The notes beneath the pieces are model-generated. The model was given only the letters and a program-made list of their open reading frames with translations. It ran no database searches and was not told the origin of the DNA. Below are positions 1-5,376 of a DNA stretch of 5,476 bases, in pieces (position 1 is the first letter of the stretch; each line of letters opens with the position of its first letter). The position numbers and the translations under genes are program-made. The stretch is from Bacteroidota bacterium (GTDB taxonomy: Bacteria > Bacteroidota > Bacteroidia > Cytophagales > Cyclobacteriaceae), in NCBI GenBank assembly GCA_003242315.1, contig QGUY01000266.1:1-5476 (forward strand). Reading direction: 5' to 3'.

Positions 1-31
1 TTCGTGGGTCGGAGATGTGTATAAAGGGCAC
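1..31 (+). other. Residual Nextera-type sequencing adapter (not genomic)
   Basis: The first bases read TTCGTGGG, then TCGGAGATGTGTATAA. This matches the Nextera transposase read-2 adapter (CTCGTGGGCTCGG followed by AGATGTGTATAAGAGACAG) with one base missing and a few mismatches. The 12-base stretch AGATGTGTATAA at 13-24 is exact, and the following AGGGCAC is a degraded form of GAGACAG. The stop codon at 22-24 in the TolC frame lies inside this adapter, so it is not a real feature of the gene. Genomic sequence probably begins near 32. The adapter sequence is recalled from established knowledge; the match itself is visible directly. Confidence 0.88.
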
Positions 32-33
32 GT

Positions 34-378
34 CCTCACGCAAAACGCGCAGCCATCGAGCGCTACGAAGCTTCGCAGGACCGTGTCAACCAACTGAAGC
101 TCGCACTTCGCGCAGAAGTACTTAAACTCTATAACCAATTCAAGCGCGACGAAACCATTTGGGGTATCCGCCGCGATGCTCTTGCCGATGAAGAATCGAA
201 CTACCTCCTCCTTGAAGAAAAATTCAAAAACGGAACCGCTACCGTCGAAGAATACCTCGCCGCACAAAAATCAATGAACGAACACCGCATCCAGGTAGTA
301 GAAGCGGAGACGCAGTATTTGATGAGTAAGCTGGACTTGGAGGCGTTGATTGGGGTGAAGTTGGAGGAAGTGAAGTGA
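34..378 (+). CDS. TolC-family outer-membrane efflux protein, C-terminal fragment (5' end missing)
   Basis: About 114 codons remain open from the contig edge to the TGA at 376-378; the N-terminal three quarters or so of the gene is missing. TolC-family proteins trimerise in the outer membrane and form the exit duct of RND, MFP or type I efflux systems. The fragment is an almost continuous charged alpha-helix, as in the last long helix of the periplasmic hairpin. It carries the typical C-terminal signature: KFKNGTATVEEYLAAQKSM (the F-x-x-G-x-x-x-x-x-E/D-x-L element) and, near the end, LDLEALIG, which matches the usual Leu-x-x-Leu-Ile-Gly close. No partner membrane-fusion or RND gene is visible, so the substrate cannot be inferred. 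The gene converges on menB. Its last 78 nt change abruptly in base composition (33 G and 6 C), and Leu, Glu and Gly codons switch to TTG, GAG and GGG. The family call is fairly sure; the specific transporter is unknown. Confidence 0.8.
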   Translation, partial: PHAKRAAIERYEASQDRVNQLKLALRAEVLKLYNQFKRDETIWGIRRDALADEESNYLLLEEKFKNGTATVEEYLAAQKSMNEHRIQVVEAETQYLMSKLDLEALIGVKLEEVK

Positions 379-421
379 GAGAGGTACATGCAGATGCAGA
401 TACATCAACACTTCAACACTA

Positions 422-451
422 CCGTGAAGCGACCGCAGGTCCGCTTCACGG
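422..451. terminator. Hairpin between convergent genes, possible bidirectional terminator
   Basis: CCGTGAAGCG at 422-431 is perfectly complementary to CGCTTCACGG at 442-451. The stem can extend by ACC (432-434) pairing with GGT (438-440), leaving a bulged C at 441 and a GCA loop. It lies between the tolC-like stop (378) and the menB stop (462), where a shared terminator is expected. Neither strand has a clear U-tract after the stem, so an intrinsic terminator is not proven. It could instead be an mRNA 3'-end stabiliser or work together with Rho. Confidence 0.6.
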
Positions 452-461
452 CAACACATCC

Positions 462-1286
462 CTAGGGAAATTTCGGGAACTTCCCCCAATCCGGATCTCT
501 CTTCTCCAGGAACGCGTCCTTCCCTTCCTTTGCCTCGTCTGACAAATAGTACAGCAACGTCGCGTTGCCAGCGAGTTCCTGGATGCCGGCCTGGCCGTCA
601 AGTTCAGCGTTGAAGGCGGACTTCAACATACGGATGGCGAGGGGACTCTTCTTGATGATCTTTCGTGCCCATTCCACTGCCGTATCTTCCAGCGCTTCAA
701 GGGGCACGACCTTATTCACGAGTCCCATATCCAACGCCTCCTGCGCGTTGTATTGGTCACACAAATACCAGATTTCACGCGCTTTCTTTTGGCCAACAAT
801 ACGGGCGAGGTAAGACGCGCCAAATCCGCCGTCAAAGCTGCCGACCTTGGGGCCGGTCTGACCAAACCGCGCGTTCTCAGCGGCGATCGTCAGATCACAC
901 ACCACGTGTAACACGTGTCCACCGCCAATCGCCCATCCCGCCACAGCCGCAATGACAGGCTTAGGAATGGAGCGTATGAGCTTTTGAAGATCAAGGACAT
1001 TGAGTCTGGGTACAGCGTCCTGCCCCACATAGCCACCATGACCGCGTACACGCTGATCGCCACCACTGCAGAACGCCTTTCCGCCTTCCCCGGTGAGAAT
1101 AATCACGCGCGTATCGCCGTCTTCGCGACACCAGTTCATGGCGTCGATCATCTCCTGCACCGTTAATGGCGTGAAAGCATTATGCACTTCCGGACGGTTA
1201 ATACTGATGCGGGCAATGCCCTCATACTGGTGAAACAGAATTTCCTTGTACTTCTTAATTTCTTTCCAGGGATATTTACTTTTCAT
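462..1286 (-). CDS. menB: 1,4-dihydroxy-2-naphthoyl-CoA synthase MenB
   Basis: MenB is a crotonase-fold enzyme that cyclises o-succinylbenzoyl-CoA to 1,4-dihydroxy-2-naphthoyl-CoA in the cytoplasmic menaquinone pathway. From the chosen start the protein has 274 residues, normal for the family. Visible motifs in order are NRPEVHNAFTP (30-40), the oxyanion-hole and CoA-pocket segment FCSGGDQ (72-78), GWAIGGGH (117-124), the active-site block QTGPKVGSFDGG (143-154, with Ser150 and Asp152), and the C-terminal EGKDAFLEKRDPDW (254-267). Gly145 in QTG, rather than Asp, marks the type I, bicarbonate-using class. The frame is open upstream to 1382, but those residues are menD read in another frame. 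I chose the ATG at 1284-1286, which gives MKSKYPW, the usual short lead-in. An ATG at 1299-1301 is the alternative. The gene overlaps the menD stop by 11 nt, pointing to translational coupling. It is the last gene of the operon. Confidence 0.96.
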   Translation of the reverse strand: MKSKYPWKEIKKYKEILFHQYEGIARISINRPEVHNAFTPLTVQEMIDAMNWCREDGDTRVIILTGEGGKAFCSGGDQRVRGHGGYVGQDAVPRLNVLDLQKLIRSIPKPVIAAVAGWAIGGGHVLHVVCDLTIAAENARFGQTGPKVGSFDGGFGASYLARIVGQKKAREIWYLCDQYNAQEALDMGLVNKVVPLEALEDTAVEWARKIIKKSPLAIRMLKSAFNAELDGQAGIQELAGNATLLYYLSDEAKEGKDAFLEKRDPDWGKFPKFP

Positions 1287-3003
1287 AACGTCGTTTTGCA
1301 TGCTGTCTGAATCGATGTAGTGCTTCGCGCGCTTCGGATGCGCTCGTTTCAAGTTCCATGATCCGCGTTCCCCCTTCGGCATCGAAGAAGTCCTTCAACG
1401 CGTTGGTGAGCTTCCTCTTGTTGTCGAGCGGAATGTAGTCGAAACCATACTCTTCGCACAGTTTCCTGGCGTTAAGTTTTTGTCGCGTAACAAAGAGCTC
1501 TTCGGTTTCAGGTAAATCGCCGGCGCCATCCACCACCGTAAAGATCGCGCCACCGTGATTGTTGAGCACCACAACGCGCAAGTTTGAAATATCGTAGTTA
1601 TGCCAGAAGGCGTTGCGATCGTAAAAGAAAGCCACATCACCCGTGATAAGCACGTTCAGCTCTGTCCCGCACAAAGCATGACCAACAGCTGTGCTCGTGC
1701 AACCATCAATGCCGCTCGTTCCGCGGTTGGAAAACACCCTGACATCCGCGCGTTCAAAGGGCAGACCCGTTAAGTTGGCGTACCTTACGCTAAGGCTGTT
1801 GGCAAGGTGGAGATTGCATCCCTGAGGTAAACCATGCAAGACATGGGATACCAATTCAAGTTCACCATGACCGCCAGCGGCGAAATACGCTTCAATATCT
1901 GCGCGCGTCCTCCGTTCTTCGATCTCCCACAGATTGAAATAGTTTCGCTGCTTTTGCATTTCAAAGCTTTCGCTTTGGTGCTTCCCGGCGAGTAGATTGA
2001 AGAAATGCACCGGCGTGGTCCGCACGATTGTTGTGAGACTCTGATACGTATCGGCTACATGTCCGGCAGGTTGAATGTGCCAATGCTCAGCAGCCGGAAA
2101 TTGTCGCAGAAATGTTTTCAGGTGGCGCGACACCAAGCCACGACCAAACGTAACGAGGAGGTCGGGTTGCAGGCTCTTCTTCAGATCGGACGATGCCGCG
2201 CCGAGGAAGACGTCGCTATGCCTTATAACATTCGTTGCACCGTGAAGATTTCCCGTGATCTCAGCAACAACGGGGATGTGCATTGCATGACAAACACTGT
2301 CCACGAGTTTGGTTAGCTCAGGATTATGTTCATATTGTCCCGCAACAACTAGTATGTTATTAAAGTGATTCCAGCGCTTCATCAGTGTGTCAGCCTCTGA
2401 GGGTGACAACGTAAGTGCTGACGATATGACCTCAATGCTGCGAGCTGACGCGGTATCTACTTCATCGCGGCGTTGTCCTGGATAAAGAGGTTCGCGAAGG
2501 GGAACGTTGATATGCACCGGTCCGCACATCGGTTCCATTGTCAGGTTGATCGCGTCGTTGACGATCCGGTTGATAGCCCACTGATCGTCGGCGTGGGCAT
2601 ACTCCTGGGGAAGCTCAAAAGATGCCTTGACATGTGCGCCAAACATTCCCGGTTGAAAAATGGTCTGGCCATCGTGCTGTGCGATCCACTCCCGCGGCCG
2701 ATCGGCGGTGAACACGATCAATGGCACTTCGCTGAAATAAGCTTCAGCGATTGCCGGTGCAAAATTGTACGCTGCCGTTCCTGATGTGCACACCAACGCT
2801 ACGGGTCGGCGTAACTGCCGGGCCATCCCGAGTGCCACAAAGCCTGCACTGCGTTCATCGCTAAACGTTCGTACTGTTACTCCAGGCTCACGCGCGAACG
2901 CCAGCGTCAGTGGCGCGCAGCGGGAGCCTGGGCACAGGACCACTTGGTCCACGCCTTTTTGCCGGCATACGGATGCAATCCGATTAATTGCGGGGATCGA
3001 CAC
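1276..3003 (-). CDS. menD: 2-succinyl-5-enolpyruvyl-6-hydroxy-3-cyclohexene-1-carboxylate synthase MenD
   Basis: MenD is a thiamine-diphosphate enzyme that decarboxylates 2-oxoglutarate and adds the resulting unit to isochorismate, giving SEPHCHC. The 575 residues cover the whole family fold. The N-terminal Pyr domain has PGSR (25-28), the ThDP-activating Glu50 in SDERSAG, TSGTA (73-77) and TADRP (99-103). The C-terminal PP domain has ANSLSVR (401-407, with substrate-contacting Ser and Arg in the E. coli enzyme), SNRGTSGIDG (425-434), and the metal/ThDP motif GDVAFFYDRN (455-464) followed by NNHGG (481-485). The start is GTG at 3001-3003. An in-frame TAA at 3010-3012 blocks any upstream start, and the next candidate, a GTG at codon 18, would delete the first helix. 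One base separates it from the menF stop, so it is probably translated by coupling. No frameshift or missing key residue is seen. Confidence 0.96.
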   Translation of the reverse strand: MSIPAINRIASVCRQKGVDQVVLCPGSRCAPLTLAFAREPGVTVRTFSDERSAGFVALGMARQLRRPVALVCTSGTAAYNFAPAIAEAYFSEVPLIVFTADRPREWIAQHDGQTIFQPGMFGAHVKASFELPQEYAHADDQWAINRIVNDAINLTMEPMCGPVHINVPLREPLYPGQRRDEVDTASARSIEVISSALTLSPSEADTLMKRWNHFNNILVVAGQYEHNPELTKLVDSVCHAMHIPVVAEITGNLHGATNVIRHSDVFLGAASSDLKKSLQPDLLVTFGRGLVSRHLKTFLRQFPAAEHWHIQPAGHVADTYQSLTTIVRTTPVHFFNLLAGKHQSESFEMQKQRNYFNLWEIEERRTRADIEAYFAAGGHGELELVSHVLHGLPQGCNLHLANSLSVRYANLTGLPFERADVRVFSNRGTSGIDGCTSTAVGHALCGTELNVLITGDVAFFYDRNAFWHNYDISNLRVVVLNNHGGAIFTVVDGAGDLPETEELFVTRQKLNARKLCEEYGFDYIPLDNKRKLTNALKDFFDAEGGTRIMELETSASEAREALHRFRQHAKRRYEK

Positions 3004-3004
3004 T

Positions 3005-4189
3005 TCAGGTTAGGCTGGTAGTCAGGGTATTGAACTTCATTTCTGTTTCTTCCCATTCGCGCTCCGGCACTGAGTCGGCCGTGACGCCCGCGCCCGCGTA
3101 CATCAGTGCGTAACCATCGCGCAGTTGCATGCACCGGAGGTTGACATAAATGTCTGTGTTGTCCGCCACATTCACCGGTCCCAAATAGCCAGTGTAAAAG
3201 GCACGGTCGTAGCCTTCGTGTTCACGAAGGAATTCACGCGCTGGTCCAAGCTCCATGCCGCACACGGCAGAAGTGGGGTGCAATAGCCGCAACATTACCG
3301 AACCCAACTGCGGGAAGTTGGTTTGGCGAAGATCAACGGTAAAATCTGATCGCAGGTGCATGAGGTTGCCCGCAACCACAGTCTTCGGACCGTGCTCGCT
3401 GTATTCACGAAGTCGAATCCTTTTGAAGCAACTGATAATGTAACGCTCGACAAGCGCCTGCTCTTCGATTTCTTTTTGAGTCCACGCTACCTGCTTTAGT
3501 GGTGTACCTTCCTGGTAGGGTTGCGTTCCTGCCAGCGCAACGGTGCGAAAGATGCGTCCTTCTTCAACGCTTACGAGCATCTCAGGCGAAGCGCCCATCC
3601 AAATTCCAGCGTCGGGAATGTGGACGAGACTTACCAGGGCTTCCGGATGATCGCCGCAAAGACGCATGTAGGTGGCGATCATGTCAAAACCCGCAGGCAA
3701 TGGAACCTGCTTTACCCGCGTCGGTACAACTTTCTCGAACTTGCCTGCCTCAATGGCTTCAACGCTCTTGCGGACAAGTTCTATGTAATGAGCCTTTGCG
3801 TCTTCGAAGGCCGGTATCTGAGGGTTGGAGGCTGCTACTGCGGCGTTGGATTGGCCCGGTGCGTGCGGTTCTTCAGGTATCATTGATTCGAGTTCACCGA
3901 GCGCGCCGGATACTATGCCATCCTGTACCGTGTATTGAATCGATCCTTCGATGAACAGAATGGGGTTATCATCGCTGTAAGGTGCGAATATGAATCCCGG
4001 GGGCAGCTCCTCGATCGCGTCTTCACGCGAAAGTTTTGAAACGGTGGCGGCGATGATGAGTGTGGAGGTCTTGCGACCGGGAAGACGCCAAAGGGCGAGG
4101 GGAAGTTTTTTGTTCAGCGCTTTTTCAATTACCAGCGACAAAGGGCTGGTTGTTTCAAGTTTACCCGTACCCGGCCTGATCTGCTCCAT
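3005..4189 (-). CDS. menF: Isochorismate synthase MenF
   Basis: This chorismate-binding enzyme converts chorismate to isochorismate, the first committed step of menaquinone synthesis. From the chosen start it has 394 residues, close to the usual length. The catalytic C-terminal domain shows the general-base lysine in FEKVVPTR (Lys153), ASPEML (200-205), ALAGT (218-222), HPTSAVCG (304-311), EGYDRAFYTGYLGPV (325-339), and the Mg/substrate segment GAGVTADSVPEREWEETEMK (366-385). The lysine at the start of the conserved VV strand separates isochorismate synthases from anthranilate synthases. An EntC-type siderophore enzyme would look similar, but the menD and menB neighbours decide for menaquinone. 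Two consecutive ATGs exist (4192 and 4189). The second sits 5 nt after AGAGG, against 2 nt for the first, so it is preferred. A longer frame to 4234 lies inside menI and lacks conserved sequence. The first ATG overlaps the menI stop by 4 nt and the second by 1 nt. Confidence 0.93.
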   Translation of the reverse strand: MEQIRPGTGKLETTSPLSLVIEKALNKKLPLALWRLPGRKTSTLIIAATVSKLSREDAIEELPPGFIFAPYSDDNPILFIEGSIQYTVQDGIVSGALGELESMIPEEPHAPGQSNAAVAASNPQIPAFEDAKAHYIELVRKSVEAIEAGKFEKVVPTRVKQVPLPAGFDMIATYMRLCGDHPEALVSLVHIPDAGIWMGASPEMLVSVEEGRIFRTVALAGTQPYQEGTPLKQVAWTQKEIEEQALVERYIISCFKRIRLREYSEHGPKTVVAGNLMHLRSDFTVDLRQTNFPQLGSVMLRLLHPTSAVCGMELGPAREFLREHEGYDRAFYTGYLGPVNVADNTDIYVNLRCMQLRDGYALMYAGAGVTADSVPEREWEETEMKFNTLTTSLT

Positions 4190-4617
4190 CATTTCCTCTT
4201 TTCCAGTATGGCTATCGTTATCCTGCTTATGCACACCAGTTCTCCGGCCTCATTGGATATCCGGATTTCCCAGACGTGCGTCTTTTCTCCAATGTGAATG
4301 GGTGTTGTTTTGCCCGTGACGTATCCCTCGCGTACTGAACGAATGTGGTTGGCGTTGATTTCGAGACCCACGACGAAATGGGTCGTCGGGTCGATACAAC
4401 ACGTCGCTGCTACGCTGCCCAGCGTTTCAGCCAGTGCTACAGACGCTCCGCCGTGTAGAAGTCCGAGGGGTTGAGTGGTCCGGTGGTCGACCGGCATGCG
4501 GGCTTCGAGATAATCCTCACCGATGGCGGTAAATTCTATACCCAGGTGGGCAACCATCGTTCCGGGTGCAAGCCGGTTAAGGTCTTCCAGGGTGACATTC
4601 CGGTTGAAAATCGTCAT
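4189..4617 (-). CDS. menI: Hotdog-fold DHNA-CoA thioesterase (MenI/YdiI-like)
   Basis: This 142-residue single hotdog-domain protein probably hydrolyses 1,4-dihydroxy-2-naphthoyl-CoA to DHNA plus CoA, the step between MenB and MenA. It lines up along nearly its whole length with E. coli MenI (YdiI) as I recall it. Matching blocks are MPVDHRTTQP (41-50), LLHGGASVALAE (53-64), GSVA (67-70), VVGLEINANHIRS around residues 82-94, and SRITIAIL near the end. Glu64 in the GGASVALAE segment corresponds to the catalytic glutamate of the YdiI group, with His55 and Gly56 at the usual places. It is the first gene of the operon and its stop overlaps the menF start. The ATG at 4615-4617 has no strong Shine-Dalgarno site. 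Close relatives of this fold, such as PaaI-type or EntH-type thioesterases, act on other acyl-CoAs, but sequence and context both favour DHNA-CoA. Confidence 0.87.
   Translation of the reverse strand: MTIFNRNVTLEDLNRLAPGTMVAHLGIEFTAIGEDYLEARMPVDHRTTQPLGLLHGGASVALAETLGSVAATCCIDPTTHFVVGLEINANHIRSVREGYVTGKTTPIHIGEKTHVWEIRISNEAGELVCISRITIAILEKRK
4195..4199 (-). promoter_or_regulatory. Shine-Dalgarno-like AGAGG that decides the menF start
   Basis: On the minus strand AGAGG is followed by AA and then ATGATG. The spacing is 2 nt to the first ATG and 5 nt to the second, favouring the second. It lies within the last codons of the menI-like gene, consistent with re-initiation by ribosomes finishing that gene. 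It is the only clear Shine-Dalgarno-like site I could find in the operon. Confidence 0.55.
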
Positions 4618-4707
4618 GAATACATTCCGGGAACCGGTTTTGACTATTTTTGCGCCGATTCGCGCCCAATGCGAGGCGCCAAACCGTCATCGGCGGGGCC
4701 AAAATAA
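4618..4707. promoter_or_regulatory. Divergent intergenic spacer, presumed promoter region for the men operon and the phosphatase gene
   Basis: These 90 nt separate the menI-like start (minus) from the phosphatase start (plus), so promoters for both directions should lie here or just inside the flanking genes. TATTTTTG at 4645-4652 (+) fits the Bacteroidota -7 consensus TAnnTTTG, but no TTTG-type -33 element lies at the expected distance. AACCGGTT (4632-4639) is a perfect 8-bp palindrome just upstream of menI and overlaps the repeated CCGG boxes at 4627-4637; it could be an operator. No promoter can be assigned with confidence. Confidence 0.4.
4652..4679 (+). other. GC-rich hairpin in the divergent spacer
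   Basis: GCGCC (4652-4656) pairs with GGCGC (4675-4679), and TCGC (4660-4663) pairs with GCGA (4671-4674). This gives nine base pairs with a 3-nt bulge (GAT) on one side and a 7-nt loop. It ends 28 nt before the TTG start of the phosphatase gene, so it may form in that gene's 5' leader, or it may be a protein-binding site. The function is unknown and chance pairing in GC-rich DNA is possible. Confidence 0.35.
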
Positions 4708-5328
4708 TTGAAATTGAGCAGGAAAAAAATTTACCTGATCCGTCACGGACAGACGGAATTCAACCGTCTGGGCATTGTGCAGGGAAGCGGGATCGACACC
4801 AGTCTGAACGAACACGGTCGCCGGCAGGCGCGGGCTTTTTTTGAACGGTATCGCGACGTCCCGTTCGATCGCGTTTACACTTCCGCACTAAAGCGTACCG
4901 TTGAAACGGTGGAGGACTTCCTTCGCAATGGGGTGGCGCATGAACCGCTTGCCGGCCTCAATGAAATCAACTGGGGCAAGAAAGAAGGTCAGCGCATCTC
5001 GCCCGAAACGGATCTGTACTATCGATACCTTGTCGACGAATGGGCAAAGGGCAATACCAGTCTTGCCATCGAAGGCGGGGAGAGCCCTGAAGATGTCTTT
5101 CTTCGCATCGACGCCTCACTTGCTCACATCATGTCGCGCCACCATGAACGCAACATCCTCATCTGTATGCACGGCCGTGCGATGCGTATTATGTTATGCC
5201 GTATGATGGAACGACCGCTTCGCTTCATGGATGAGTTCAAGCATACCAATGTGGGGTTGTATTTGTTGGGGCATGGGGAGGAGGGGTTTGTGCTTGAGCT
5301 GGAGAATGATACGAGTCACTTGGGGTGA
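4708..5328 (+). CDS. Histidine phosphatase (phosphoglycerate mutase/CobC-like) family protein
   Basis: This 206-residue protein is a branch-2-sized histidine phosphatase. The N-terminal LIRHGQTEFN (10-19) holds the phospho-accepting His13 and Arg12. Arg63 lies in TSALKRTVET. Glu86 in LNEINWG is the probable acid/base. MHGRAMR (154-160) supplies the second catalytic His155. The substrate is not decided by sequence: relatives include phosphoglycerate mutases, alpha-ribazole phosphatases and broad sugar-phosphate phosphatases. No signal peptide is seen, so a cytoplasmic location is likely. The start must be non-ATG: an in-frame TAA at 4705-4707 is directly followed by TTG at 4708-4710, with another TTG two codons later, and no ATG lies before the catalytic RHG motif. 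A G-rich stretch at 4692-4698 is only a weak ribosome-site candidate. The last 78 nt are strongly G-rich (36 G, 6 C). The gene is divergent from the men operon and probably has a separate role. Confidence 0.88.
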   Translation: MKLSRKKIYLIRHGQTEFNRLGIVQGSGIDTSLNEHGRRQARAFFERYRDVPFDRVYTSALKRTVETVEDFLRNGVAHEPLAGLNEINWGKKEGQRISPETDLYYRYLVDEWAKGNTSLAIEGGESPEDVFLRIDASLAHIMSRHHERNILICMHGRAMRIMLCRMMERPLRFMDEFKHTNVGLYLLGHGEEGFVLELENDTSHLG

Positions 5329-5334
5329 GGAGAG

Positions 5335-5374
5335 TTAACCACAGAGGCACAGGGGGCACGGAGGGGCACAGAGA
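5335..5374 (+). repeat. Degenerate CACAGAGG-type dispersed tandem repeat
   Basis: After TTAAC come four short units in a row: CACAGAGG, CACAGGGGG, CACGGAGGGG and CACAGAGA. This resembles the CCACAGAGGCACAGAG family of dispersed repeats seen in many environmental bacteria, often near genes for GxxExxY proteins; that association is from memory. Its minus-strand reading gives the familiar SLCPSVPPVPLWL-like pseudo-peptide. It begins 7 nt after the phosphatase stop, and no GxxExxY coding sequence follows before the adapter tail. The extra G bases may be real decay or sequencing error near the contig end. Confidence 0.7.
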
Positions 5375-5376
5375 AA

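Noticed and set aside
388..403. Short ATGCAG ATGCAG ATACAT direct repeat downstream of the tolC-like stop
   Set aside because: Two and a half 6-nt units are within chance expectation, and no link to CRISPR, attachment sites or mobile elements is visible.
1287..1382. Longer menB start at 1382 adding 32 residues
   Set aside because: The extension is the conserved menD 3' end read in another frame. MenB proteins normally begin close to the KSKYPWKEIKKY segment.
665..3954. Several plus-strand frames of 80-150 codons within menB, menD and menF
   Set aside because: They are antisense shadows of strongly conserved enzyme genes, with no recognisable domains of their own.
4190..4234. Longer menF start at 4234 adding 15 residues (MHKQDNDSHTGKEEM)
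   Set aside because: The extra codons lie inside the menI-like gene, are not family-like, and have no ribosome site, whereas AGAGG fits the ATG at 4189.
4645..4652. TATTTTTG as a Bacteroidota -7 promoter box for the phosphatase gene
   Set aside because: It matches the -7 consensus, but no TTTG-type -33 element lies about 19-20 nt upstream, so it is kept only as a remark in the spacer entry.
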